Virus record (IMG/VR): IMGVR_UViG_3300021389_000192
Span: 1-21,007 of that record
From: a virus
Strand: one strand, 5' to 3'
Length of the DNA stretch: 21,007 bases
Shown: in pieces, positions 6,550-15,163 of the stretch
Layout: each line of letters opens with the position of its first letter
Position numbering within the stretch: position 1 is the stretch's first letter
Translations under genes and position numbers: made by a program
The notes under the pieces: model-generated
Seen by the model: only the letters and a program-made list of their open reading frames with translations
Databases searched by the model: none
Told to the model about the DNA's origin: nothing

Positions 6550-7170
6550 ATGGTCGGAAGAGTAATAGACAGTTTAATCGTATTCAGGATTCTTAAGATG
6601 TTGACAACACCTTTTGAGAAGACACCTGCCTATAAGTTTGGGTTCATTGACCAGAATGGTGTCAGAGTCAAGTTCATAACAGACCCAGACAATAAAAATC
6701 AAAAACTCGCAAACAACCCAAAATCAAAAGAAGAGAAGAACTCTCTCACACCTTTACATAGACTCGTATTCAATCTAAAGAAACTAATTAGAAAAGTGCC
6801 TGGTGGTAAGTCACAATTGGCATCATATGCAGTCGCACTTGGTTTACTCAAAGAACATACTAACTTAGATTCTGAACAGGCAGACCAGTTATATGAAGAC
6901 TTCTATAGATTACTGAAAGACGAAGATGCATTTCAACCAGAGATGATTGAAGAGGCACAAGACATTGGTAAATTAAAGATGAGTGATTCTGATTATCATC
7001 TAAGAACTCAAATCAAACAGAACTTTGATGAGAATGAAGAAATCAAAATATATCCAGAAAAATCAACAGTCACCAATGTTGCAGAACATAGTATAGGTTA
7101 TGGTGTACTAATATATGAGGGGTACATAGGGGAAGATAGAGTCCTGTTTACCGCAGAAGATGTATATTAA
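6550..7170 (+). CDS. Conserved marine-myovirus late protein of unknown function
   Basis: 206 aa. The N-terminal half carries a pattern I recall from T4-like marine phages: VIDSLIVFRILKMLTTPFE, AYKFGFIDQNG, EEKNSLTPLHRLVFNLKKLI and KVPGGKSQLASYAVALGLL. The second half is acidic (LYEDFYRLLKDEDAF) and ends in a strand-rich tail (GYGVLIYEGYIGEDRVLF). No catalytic residues stand out. It overlaps the next gene by 11 nt, suggesting coupling to the PAP2-domain protein. Its association with late promoters and large virion-type proteins suggests a structural or head-assembly role; not proven. Confidence 0.82.
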   Translation: MVGRVIDSLIVFRILKMLTTPFEKTPAYKFGFIDQNGVRVKFITDPDNKNQKLANNPKSKEEKNSLTPLHRLVFNLKKLIRKVPGGKSQLASYAVALGLLKEHTNLDSEQADQLYEDFYRLLKDEDAFQPEMIEEAQDIGKLKMSDSDYHLRTQIKQNFDENEEIKIYPEKSTVTNVAEHSIGYGVLIYEGYIGEDRVLFTAEDVY

Positions 7171-8965
7171 CGAAGTATTATATCACATTGATGAAGACTA
7201 CAAACAATATTGTGATGCAATAGACTCCATATGTGAAGAACTTCTAGTTGAAGAAGACAAAAAGAAAGATGCATGGTTCTTCGACATGTCGCCAGAGAAA
7301 CAACAAGACTATCTCAAGTCACATCCAGATTCAGATAAGGCAAAAGAACTCAAAAGAAAACTACAATCAATGCCCAAAAAGGGCGACCAAGGTGATACGA
7401 GACCGGCACCGGATAAAAAATCTCCGAAGGGGAATGTAGCGAAGACAAATCCCGACAAGGACGCCACACCTTCTGAGAAACCTAAGAACGATGTTGGTGG
7501 TTCATTACCAACTCAAGTTGCAGACTTGAAACAACACATAGGCGAATTGAAAGATGCAATAGGTTTAGATATCGCAACTATTGGTAAGGCATTTAAAGAA
7601 CCTTCAGTATATAATACAGTCAAGGCGATTGGTGGTTCAATAACTGCAACATCTAAGACCATAATGGGTTCACTTAGAACTATAGGTAAAAGTCTTACTG
7701 TAGGGGGTGCTGCTATACATGATACTAAGACATTCCAACAGTTAGAAAAGGGTCTAATTAAAACAGATGAGTTCATGCAGAAGAATAAAGTACTCGCAAC
7801 AATGAGTGCTGTGGGTGTATCAAGTCTTGCAATAGGTCAATGGTTAAGAATGTCATTCTCTGGTGATATAGAATCAGATTTTGACTTGACTATTATACCA
7901 CAGGCATTTGCAGGAAACGCTGGGTTCGCAGACTTGATTGCAACGCCAGATGGTATCAAGGGTATTGGTTTATTGAGTGCTGGTATGGCAACAGGTGGTC
8001 TACCTATATGGATGGGTGGTCCTGTTGGTCTTGCAATGGCATTAACATATTCTGGTTTAGTCAGTGCAGGTGATACAAAGAAAGGCGCTGAGATTAAAAA
8101 GAAAATGGTCGATTGGGCAGATAAGATGAGGTCATCAACTGGTGATGTACTGAAAAAGGTCGATAAGAAACTTGGTCTAACAACAGAGTCATTGATGAAT
8201 CCATCGAACATAGATAAACTTCAATTCGATGTATTTGAGAAACTAAAGAAACCCAAATATCACAAAGTAGAAATATTTGAAGATGGTTGGTCAGAAATAG
8301 AAATGATATCCCCACCTACAAACAGTTCTAAAACAACTAAGTCAGAATTAGAAACAGTCATCAAAGAGTCAAACAACGCAACAGATGAAATCAAAAAGAA
8401 GTACATCAATTGTGCTGATGACCCATGTTATTACATCAAAGAATACATGGAAGACTCAGACTTAGAGTTTGATGAAGAGTATATGGATTACATCGTAGAC
8501 CAATGTACACCAGTAATCAGACACTTTAAAAATTCATTCAACAGACCTAGACCATATCAAGTTGCAGAAGCACTTAATATGAAACTTAAAAAATGGAAAA
8601 CAGGAACTGCAAACTCTCCTTCATATCCATCAGGTCATTCAATGCAACCATATCTGGTTGCAAACTTCTATGCAGAGAAATATCCAGAACATGAGGGTAA
8701 TCTTAGAGATGCCGCTGATATATGTGCATATGGAAGAGTTCAAGCTGGGTTGCATTACCCAACAGATTATAACGCAGGTATACAACTTGCAGATGAAATG
8801 GCAAAGTATCTTAAAGACGACTTAAAAGAAGATGCGCCAGTGAACGCTACAGGCAGTGCTGTATCAACAGACACACCTTTAGTGAGAAGTAGAAACAAGT
8901 ATCTAAAAAAGAATAAAGAAGATTCTAAGAAGATTTTCGGTCTTTTAAAAAGATACTCTAAGTAA
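7160..8965 (+). CDS. Two-part protein: hydrophobic virion-type N-region fused to a PAP2/acid-phosphatase domain
   Basis: 601 aa. Residues 1-70 are acidic-basic helical; ~75-115 are a Lys/Pro/Asp linker; ~125-200 form a long helix; ~211-229 and ~267-303 are hydrophobic, Gly/Ala-rich and membrane-active-looking. The C-terminal ~180 residues contain the full PAP2 signature: K457-x6-R464-P465, P490-S-G-H493 within SYPSGHS, and R526-x5-H532-x3-D536. Known PAP2 enzymes use these residues for a phospho-His intermediate (acid phosphatases, lipid phosphatases). SYPSGHS is closest to soluble class A acid phosphatases, and this domain lacks the several helices of lipid phosphatases. No signal peptide is seen. 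Position among late genes suggests a virion-associated or membrane-delivered phosphatase; the substrate is unknown. Confidence 0.88.
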   Translation: MYINEVLYHIDEDYKQYCDAIDSICEELLVEEDKKKDAWFFDMSPEKQQDYLKSHPDSDKAKELKRKLQSMPKKGDQGDTRPAPDKKSPKGNVAKTNPDKDATPSEKPKNDVGGSLPTQVADLKQHIGELKDAIGLDIATIGKAFKEPSVYNTVKAIGGSITATSKTIMGSLRTIGKSLTVGGAAIHDTKTFQQLEKGLIKTDEFMQKNKVLATMSAVGVSSLAIGQWLRMSFSGDIESDFDLTIIPQAFAGNAGFADLIATPDGIKGIGLLSAGMATGGLPIWMGGPVGLAMALTYSGLVSAGDTKKGAEIKKKMVDWADKMRSSTGDVLKKVDKKLGLTTESLMNPSNIDKLQFDVFEKLKKPKYHKVEIFEDGWSEIEMISPPTNSSKTTKSELETVIKESNNATDEIKKKYINCADDPCYYIKEYMEDSDLEFDEEYMDYIVDQCTPVIRHFKNSFNRPRPYQVAEALNMKLKKWKTGTANSPSYPSGHSMQPYLVANFYAEKYPEHEGNLRDAADICAYGRVQAGLHYPTDYNAGIQLADEMAKYLKDDLKEDAPVNATGSAVSTDTPLVRSRNKYLKKNKEDSKKIFGLLKRYSK

Positions 8966-8968
8966 ATT

Positions 8969-9787
8969 ATGGAAAAATTCTTAAACTATTTGGCTCTAGG
9001 TACCTCTCTCGTAATTGCAGGTATCGCCGCCTATTTCTCAGTTCTTGGTCTTGCAACCATATTCGCAGGTGCATGGTTATCAGTTGTCATTATGACTGGT
9101 GTATTAGAGTTTGGTAAAATAGTCACTGCCGCCTATCTACACTTATTTTGGGATAGACTCAACTACATGAAGTATTATCTAACCTTATCAGTGTTCGTAT
9201 TGATGTTGATTACATCATTGGGTATCTTTGGGTTCTTATCAAAGGCGAACATAGACCAGACACTCAAGGGTGATTCGTATTCACTTGAGATGTCAATCAT
9301 AGAGAAGAGAATAGATGGTGAAGAGGGTAAACTAGAGAGACTAGAGACACGACTAGAGGGGTTAGATTTAGTTATTAGTACTGCAAGACCCCAAGACAGA
9401 AACTACATTGACCGTAGACAAAAAGAAGAAAGGGACTTGATTGCACAAGATATGGATGTTATAATTGACCAAGTAGTCAAGTACAATGAAGAATTGATGC
9501 CCCTTAAAAGAGAACAACTCATGCAAGAGGGTGAGATTGGTCCGATTAAGTATGTTGCAGAAGTGATATATGGTCAGGAAGAGAGTGTCAAGTACCTTGA
9601 CAACGCTGTTAGGTGGGTGATTTTTGCACTCATCTTTGTATTTGACCCACTTGCGGTGTTATTATTAATAACATCAACAAGTCTTATTGCAAGAAAAATT
9701 GAGAAAGATAAACCTAAGGTAGTTGAGAACAGATATGTCATTCAAGTACCCAAAAAGAAAGTTCCCAAAATCAACAAAACCGACTAG
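8969..9787 (+). CDS. Four-helix membrane protein with long coiled-coil loop
   Basis: 272 aa. Three N-terminal transmembrane helices (about residues 8-30, 33-58 and 68-92; GTSLVIAGIAAYFSVLGLA, TGVLEFGKIVTAAYLHLF, YYLTLSVFVLMLITSLGIFG), then a ~115-residue charged coiled-coil (MSIIEKRIDGEEGKLERLE), a fourth helix (~213-236, VIFALIFVFDPLAVLLLI) and a basic tail. An even number of helices places both termini on the same side, probably cytoplasmic, with the coiled coil outside. I recall similar proteins in other T4-like marine phages, where they are unassigned. It could be an envelope-remodelling, superinfection-exclusion or lysis-timing protein. The ATG follows the PAP2 stop by 3 nt. Confidence 0.85.
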   Translation: MEKFLNYLALGTSLVIAGIAAYFSVLGLATIFAGAWLSVVIMTGVLEFGKIVTAAYLHLFWDRLNYMKYYLTLSVFVLMLITSLGIFGFLSKANIDQTLKGDSYSLEMSIIEKRIDGEEGKLERLETRLEGLDLVISTARPQDRNYIDRRQKEERDLIAQDMDVIIDQVVKYNEELMPLKREQLMQEGEIGPIKYVAEVIYGQEESVKYLDNAVRWVIFALIFVFDPLAVLLLITSTSLIARKIEKDKPKVVENRYVIQVPKKKVPKINKTD

Positions 9788-9807
9788 TATTTTGACCATA
9801 ATTACTG

Positions 9808-9813
9808 TATAAT
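9808..9813 (+). promoter_or_regulatory. TATAAT -10 element before primase
   Basis: A perfect TATAAT lies 8 nt before the primase ATG in a 34-nt gap. A TTGACC at 9792-9797 is only 10 nt upstream, too close for a normal -35; no good -35 exists at 16-18 nt. A 6-bp inverted repeat (attact 9801-9806, agtaat 9818-9823) brackets the element. A middle- or early-type promoter is likely. Confidence 0.5.
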
Positions 9814-9821
9814 AAGTAGTA

Positions 9822-10856
9822 ATGTTATGGTTAGAGCGAAAATACTTGTCGATGGTTATGGTCTACTTAGACCGTGCCAAATGGACAAACGAGAATACGA
9901 TGAATCACAGGTGCAATTACTGTGGCGATTCGCAAAAGAATGTATATAAGGCACGAGGGTTTCACTTCGTCAAAGAACAATCATTCATCTTCAAATGCCA
10001 TAACTGTGGTAAGTCAACATCTTCGATAAACTTTATCAAAGACCATTGGCCATCAGTTCACAAAGAATATCTGAAAGAATTTCTATCAGAAAAAGGTATG
10101 AAACCTAAAAGAAAAATGCCATCGGCGAACGCTTTTAAGTTCACCCCACGAACAGATAATCTAAATAAAACTGTGGTCAAAAAAGAGAACAGTCTCAAGG
10201 CAGTCGCCTTTCCTGTTCTCGAAAAGGCCATCGCAAAAAACTATCTTTTAGATAGAAAAATACCAGAATCTTCAATGACTGATTTATGGTTCGTACAACA
10301 GGCACAAACTCTCAGTTTGTTATCTGATAAGTACAAAGATAGGGTTCTTGGTAAAGACCCTAGAATAATATTGCCATTCTATGACGAGAATGGTGAATTG
10401 ATTGGTGTATCTGGTCGTGCAATTAACGACTCACCATTAAGATATATGACCATGAGATTCAGAGATGATGTACCACTTATCTTCAATCTTAATAAAGTGG
10501 ACAAAACAAAGACAATCTATGTCACTGAGGGACCAATAGATAGTCTATTCCTACCGAATAGTATCGCAGTTGCAGGTAGTGATTTTAAAAAGATACAAGA
10601 TGATATAAAAGATAACGCAATACTAATATATGATAACGAACCAAGAAACGCCGAAATAATCAAAAAAATAGAAGAGGTCATTGACCTTGGGTATAAGGTG
10701 TGCATCTGGAACGATAGAAGAATAGAAGATTGCAAAGATATAAATGATATGGTTATAAGGGGTTTGAGTGAAAGTGAGATTATCGAAATCATCAATCGTA
10801 ATACAGTTTACGGTCTCTCAGCAAAATTACAATTGATGGAGTATAAGAAAATATGA
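9822..10856 (+). CDS. DNA primase, T4 gp61 type
   Basis: 344 aa, close to T4 gp61 (342 aa). The N-terminal zinc ribbon is C31-x2-C34 (RCNYCGDSQKN) and C59-x2-C62 (FKCHNCGKS), the site that recognises priming sequences. The central/C-terminal TOPRIM core has VTEGPIDS with E236 and YDNEP with D271 and E273, the residues that bind catalytic magnesium, plus GVSGRAIND typical of phage primases. It makes RNA primers for lagging-strand synthesis with the gp41-type helicase, which is not in this window. It starts a replication/nucleotide unit: its stop overlaps the nrdA start (ATGA). No Shine-Dalgarno; the ATG lies 8 nt after a TATAAT element. Confidence 0.93.
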   Translation: MLWLERKYLSMVMVYLDRAKWTNENTMNHRCNYCGDSQKNVYKARGFHFVKEQSFIFKCHNCGKSTSSINFIKDHWPSVHKEYLKEFLSEKGMKPKRKMPSANAFKFTPRTDNLNKTVVKKENSLKAVAFPVLEKAIAKNYLLDRKIPESSMTDLWFVQQAQTLSLLSDKYKDRVLGKDPRIILPFYDENGELIGVSGRAINDSPLRYMTMRFRDDVPLIFNLNKVDKTKTIYVTEGPIDSLFLPNSIAVAGSDFKKIQDDIKDNAILIYDNEPRNAEIIKKIEEVIDLGYKVCIWNDRRIEDCKDINDMVIRGLSESEIIEIINRNTVYGLSAKLQLMEYKKI

Positions 10857-13144
10857 ACGCAGAAATTAATGTTATAAAGAGTGATGGTTCAAAATCAATT
10901 ATTGATTTAGATAAGATACATGTAATGGTTGAGAAGTCTTGTAGAGGCATTAATGGTGTTTCTGAGTCTTTAGTAGAGATGAACAGTGGTCTACAATTCT
11001 TTGATGGTATCACCACAAAAGAGATTCAAAAGATTCTAGTCAAAAGTGCAAGTGATTTGATATCACTTGAGAATCCTAATTATCAATTTGTTGCAGCCAG
11101 ACTATTACTATTTGGAATTCAGAAACAAGTATTCAATACTAAGTGGAAAGACTCAGAGATTTATCCACGCCTACAAGACTTGATTGAAAGAAACATAGAC
11201 AAGGGTTTATACACAAAAGATTTAACAGCAAAATACTCAGACAAAGAATTAAAGAAACTCAATTCATATCTAAGACATAGTAGAGACTTTGATTTCACTT
11301 ATGCAGGTCTACAACAAGTCGTAGATAAATATTTGGTTCAAGACAGGTCATCAGGTACATTGTTTGAGACACCTCAGTTCATGTACATGTTGATTGCAAT
11401 GACACTATTTCAAGACTATGATTCAGACGATAGATTACTATATGTTCGTAGATACTATGATGCAGTAAGTATGTTTAAGATTAATATACCAACGCCAGTC
11501 ATGGCAGGTGTTAGAACACCATTGAAACAGTTTGCATCATGTGTTCTGGTCGATACAGATGATTCACTAGACTCATTATTTGCATCTGATATGGCGATTG
11601 GTAGATATGTTGCACAAAGGGCAGGTATTGGTATCAATGCAGGTCGTATCAGAGGTTTGGGTGCAAAGATTAGAGGGGGTGAAGTACAACATACTGGTGT
11701 CATCCCATTCTTAAAGAAATTCGAATCAACAGTAAGATGTTGTACTCAGAATGGTGTAAGAGGGGGTTCTGCTACAGTTCATTTCCCTATCTGGCATCAA
11801 GAGATAGAAGACATTATTGTTTTAAAGAACAACAAGGGAACAGAAGACAACAGAGTAAGAAAACTAGATTACAGTATACAATTATCAGAATTATTCTATC
11901 AGAGATTCTTAAAGAACGAAGACATTACTCTATTCTCACCACATGAAGTACCTGGTCTATATGAGGCATTTGGTACACCAGAGTTTGATGAGATGTATGA
12001 AAAGTATGAGAGAGCAACTTCAGTACCCAAAAGAAAAGTCAGTGCAAGAGAACTGATTACAGATTTATTAAAAGAACGAGCGGAGACTGGTAGAATCTAT
12101 ATCATGAATATAGACCATAGTAATACTCATAGTTCATTTTTAGACAAAGTGAACATGAGTAATCTATGTCAAGAAATCACATTACCGACAGACCCAATTG
12201 ACCATATCGATGACCATGGTGGTGAGATTGCACTTTGTATATTGAGTGCTGTCAATGTGGGTGTAGTAAAAGATGATGAACTACAAGACATATGTGAACT
12301 TGCAGTGAGGGGATTAGAAGAACTGATTGATTACCAAGAGTATCCTGTGAAGGCGGCAGAGATGTCCACACTCGCAAGAAGAAGTCTTGGTATAGGGTAC
12401 ATTGGTCTTGCACATTATCTTGCAAAAAATAGAGTCAAGTATTCGGATCCAGAAGCATGGCAATTAGTTCATGACTTGACTGAGAGATTTCAATACTACT
12501 TACTAAGGGCATCAAATCAACTCGCAAAAGAGAAAGGTGCATGTGATTACTTCGATAGAACAAAATACTCGCAAGGTATTCTACCTATCGACACATACAA
12601 GAAAGATGTTGACACTATTGTAAAACCAGTGTACACTAGAGATTGGGAATACTTAAGAGCAGAGATATTGACTCATGGTTTAAGACACTCAACACTCACA
12701 GCACAAATGCCAAGTGAATCGTCTTCAGTTGTATGTAATGCAACTAATGGTATTGAACCACCTAGAGACCACTTGTCAGTTAAGAAGAGTAAGAAAGGTA
12801 CATTGAAACAGATAGTGCCTCAATATTCTAATCTTAAGAGTGCCTATACATTGTTATGGGATATGCCAGACAACACTGGTTATATCAATATAGTTGCAGT
12901 GATGCAGAAGTTCTTTGACCAAGGTATTAGTGGTAATTGGTCATATAATCCAGAGAACTACCCAAACAATGAAGTACCAGTATCAGTAATGGCGAAAGAC
13001 TTATTGAACACCTATAAATATGGATGGAAAACATCTTATTATCAGAACACAATGGATGGTAAAGTTGAAGATGTTATGCAAGAAGAACTTGCACCATCAC
13101 AAATTGAAGAAGGAGATGAAGACTGCGATGCCTGTGCCATTTGA
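10853..13144 (+). CDS. nrdA: Ribonucleoside-diphosphate reductase, large (alpha) subunit, class Ia
   Basis: 763 aa, alignable by eye along its length to E. coli NrdA (761 aa). It reduces NDPs to dNDPs. N-terminal ATP-cone (INVIKSDGSKSIIDLDKIHV); active-site C230 (FASCVLVD), N437/C439/E441 in SNLCQEITLPT, C462 in ALCILSA, radical-path Y729-Y730 (SYYQNT), nucleotide loop PSESSS and NATNGIEPPR. The C-terminal shuttle pair is C758-x2-C761 (DCDACAI), spaced more tightly than the Cx4C of E. coli. The retained ATP-cone suggests dATP control may be kept. An ATGA overlap joins it to primase, and the tail overlaps the next gene by 17 nt. Confidence 0.97.
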   Translation: MNAEINVIKSDGSKSIIDLDKIHVMVEKSCRGINGVSESLVEMNSGLQFFDGITTKEIQKILVKSASDLISLENPNYQFVAARLLLFGIQKQVFNTKWKDSEIYPRLQDLIERNIDKGLYTKDLTAKYSDKELKKLNSYLRHSRDFDFTYAGLQQVVDKYLVQDRSSGTLFETPQFMYMLIAMTLFQDYDSDDRLLYVRRYYDAVSMFKINIPTPVMAGVRTPLKQFASCVLVDTDDSLDSLFASDMAIGRYVAQRAGIGINAGRIRGLGAKIRGGEVQHTGVIPFLKKFESTVRCCTQNGVRGGSATVHFPIWHQEIEDIIVLKNNKGTEDNRVRKLDYSIQLSELFYQRFLKNEDITLFSPHEVPGLYEAFGTPEFDEMYEKYERATSVPKRKVSARELITDLLKERAETGRIYIMNIDHSNTHSSFLDKVNMSNLCQEITLPTDPIDHIDDHGGEIALCILSAVNVGVVKDDELQDICELAVRGLEELIDYQEYPVKAAEMSTLARRSLGIGYIGLAHYLAKNRVKYSDPEAWQLVHDLTERFQYYLLRASNQLAKEKGACDYFDRTKYSQGILPIDTYKKDVDTIVKPVYTRDWEYLRAEILTHGLRHSTLTAQMPSESSSVVCNATNGIEPPRDHLSVKKSKKGTLKQIVPQYSNLKSAYTLLWDMPDNTGYINIVAVMQKFFDQGISGNWSYNPENYPNNEVPVSVMAKDLLNTYKYGWKTSYYQNTMDGKVEDVMQEELAPSQIEEGDEDCDACAI

Positions 13145-14066
13145 AGACAAAACTATAGAATATAAGTGCGTAGACGAGAATATCGCTAAGTGGAAAGAAC
13201 AGATGAAATCTGGTACACTTAGGGGTAAAACAAACCCAATGACATGGCAGTTTATGAAGAACAAATATGTTGTTGTCAGAGACTTCTTACCACAACACAT
13301 GATTGACTTTGCAATGGATGTATGGAAATCAGCAGAATACACCGATACTGCAACCACATTAGAAACACATGACATTACATATAAGAACCCCCAATCATCT
13401 AGGGGAACGAGTTCTGGAAAGTATTGTTCGCCATGGGGTAATGCATTGTCTCATTACATACATGAGAAACTAAAAGACTGTTTTGACATGACTTTAGAAG
13501 AGACATATTCATTCACCAGAAAGTATGTTAGAGGTGCCTATCTTGGTTCACATACTGATAGACCTTCATGTGAGGTCAGTGCAACTTTATGTTTAGATTA
13601 CAAAACAGACGACAACACACCATGGACAATATGGTTAAGAAATGATAAGAACTATGCAGGTATTGATGCAGAACAAGTTAAGAATGAATCACAAGATTTT
13701 AATCATAGAGACAGACTAAAGAATAATTGTATTGCAGTTGACTTAGAACCTGGTGATATATTATTGTATCAAGGTCCTAATATACCACATTGGAGAGATG
13801 AATTCTTAGGTGATTACAGTTATCATATATTTTCTCATTTTGTGAATTCAAACTCTATGATGCAACACATACCAGATTTTCATTATGGTCCTGAAAGACA
13901 ACCCAAGACATCATTAAACCTAGATGGTAGAGAACATAGATGGTCAAATGACAATGAGACATATGGTGAACAATCAAAAATATTTAATGATAAATACTAT
14001 GCCACAGATTATGGGCAATTCGTAAATTACTATGATGATTTAGAAGAAATAGAGAGTAAGAGATAA
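13128..14066 (+). CDS. 2-oxoglutarate/Fe(II)-dependent oxygenase-like protein inside the nrd operon
   Basis: 312 aa from the ATG at 13128, which has AGGAG 12 nt upstream; an ATG at 13116 abuts that AGGAG and is less likely. The double-stranded beta-helix core shows H142-x-D144 (YLGSHTDRPSCEVSATL), a GDILLYQG strand and distal H221 in PHWRDE, giving the HxD...H iron triad. I remember 'HWR-E-F-G' oxygenases in cyanobacteria and their phages. The usual Arg about 10 residues after the distal His is not evident, so 2-oxoglutarate binding could rely on another residue. The start lies inside the last codons of nrdA and the stop overlaps nrdB by 1 nt, so it is made together with RNR. Substrate unknown. 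Confidence 0.85.
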   Translation: MPVPFEDKTIEYKCVDENIAKWKEQMKSGTLRGKTNPMTWQFMKNKYVVVRDFLPQHMIDFAMDVWKSAEYTDTATTLETHDITYKNPQSSRGTSSGKYCSPWGNALSHYIHEKLKDCFDMTLEETYSFTRKYVRGAYLGSHTDRPSCEVSATLCLDYKTDDNTPWTIWLRNDKNYAGIDAEQVKNESQDFNHRDRLKNNCIAVDLEPGDILLYQGPNIPHWRDEFLGDYSYHIFSHFVNSNSMMQHIPDFHYGPERQPKTSLNLDGREHRWSNDNETYGEQSKIFNDKYYATDYGQFVNYYDDLEEIESKR

Positions 14067-15163
14067 TGACAGTTTTTAATAAGAAAAACATTGACTTCAC
14101 AAAGAACAAGATATTCTTTGGCGAAGAATTAAACACACAAAGATTCGATGAGTTCAAGTATCCGATATTTGATAAACTCACTCAGACACAATTAGGATTC
14201 TTCTGGAGACCAGAAGAAGTATCACTACAGAAAGATAGAAGTGATTACCAACAACTAACAGATGCACAAAAACACATATTCACATCTAACTTAAGATATC
14301 AAACTTTACTTGACTCAGTTCAAGGCAGAGCGCCATCCATAGCATTTTTACCGTTTGTCACTCTACCTGAACTTGAGTCGTGTATTATCACATGGGACTT
14401 CATGGAGACTATTCATAGTAGAAGTTATACTCATATTATAAAGAACATCTATAGTGACCCTAGTGATATATTCGATACGATTATAGATGAACCTGCAATC
14501 GTTAAGAGAGCAGAGATGGTGACAGAGAAGTATGACCACTTCATTGAACTTGGTCGTAGAAGACTGTTAGGTTTAAAAGTAGATGATTATGAACTGTATA
14601 AGGCATTGTATCTCACATTGATATCAGTCAACATACTAGAGGGTGTAAGATTCTTTGTATCATTCGCCTGTAGTTTTGCATTTGGTGAACTAAAACTCAT
14701 GGAAGGCAGTGCAAAGATTATCTCATTCATTTCCAGAGATGAAGCACAACACCTTGCAATCACCCAACACATACTCAAATGTTATAAGAATCAAGAGAAT
14801 GATAAACTCATGCATCAAGTTATGAAAGATTGTGAGAAAGAAGTATACACAATGTATGAAGATGCAGTCGCCCAAGAGAAAGAATGGGCAGAGTTCTTAT
14901 TCAGAGAGGGTTCTATGATTGGTTTATCAATACCATTACTTGGTAATTACATAGAATACATTTGTAATAAGAGACTTAGAGCGATTGGTTTAAACCCAAT
15001 ATTCAATGTCTCTTCAACTAACAATCCACTACCATGGACACAACATTGGTTCAACAGTAGAGGATTACAAAATGCACCCCAAGAGACAGAGATTGAATCT
15101 TATGTCATCGGTGGCATTAAACAGGATGTCGATGATAACACATTTGACGATTTTAAATTATGA
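14066..15163 (+). CDS. nrdB: Ribonucleoside-diphosphate reductase, small (beta) subunit, class Ia
   Basis: 365 aa, similar in length and motifs to E. coli/T4 NrdB. It houses the di-iron centre and tyrosyl radical that start catalysis in NrdA. Metal ligands: D83 (LLDSVQG), E114 and H117 (METIHSRSY), E192 (ILEGVRF), E226 and H229 (RDEAQHL); the 34-residue spacing between the last two Glu ligands equals that in E. coli. The radical tyrosine is present (Y121), so this is Ia rather than the Tyr-less Ic type. The C-terminal tail (VDDNTFDDFKL) is the acidic-hydrophobic peptide that docks on NrdA. It starts on a TAATG overlap with the oxygenase gene. Confidence 0.97.
   Translation: MTVFNKKNIDFTKNKIFFGEELNTQRFDEFKYPIFDKLTQTQLGFFWRPEEVSLQKDRSDYQQLTDAQKHIFTSNLRYQTLLDSVQGRAPSIAFLPFVTLPELESCIITWDFMETIHSRSYTHIIKNIYSDPSDIFDTIIDEPAIVKRAEMVTEKYDHFIELGRRRLLGLKVDDYELYKALYLTLISVNILEGVRFFVSFACSFAFGELKLMEGSAKIISFISRDEAQHLAITQHILKCYKNQENDKLMHQVMKDCEKEVYTMYEDAVAQEKEWAEFLFREGSMIGLSIPLLGNYIEYICNKRLRAIGLNPIFNVSSTNNPLPWTQHWFNSRGLQNAPQETEIESYVIGGIKQDVDDNTFDDFKL

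Noticed and set aside
7837-8211. Minus-strand frame opposite the PAP2-domain gene
   Set aside because: Shadow of a well-supported + strand gene; no promoter, Shine-Dalgarno or domain.
9801-9823. 6-bp inverted repeat attact/agtaat around TATAAT before primase, as a terminator or operator
   Set aside because: Short, entirely A+T-rich except for two pairs, with an 11-nt loop; likely by chance, so only mentioned with the promoter.
13013-13020. Exact TATAAATA inside nrdA, about 108 nt upstream of the oxygenase start
   Set aside because: It spells ordinary codons of the conserved Y-K-Y-G stretch near the NrdA radical path and lacks the close ATG spacing seen at the other octamers; probably chance, though a late internal promoter cannot be excluded.
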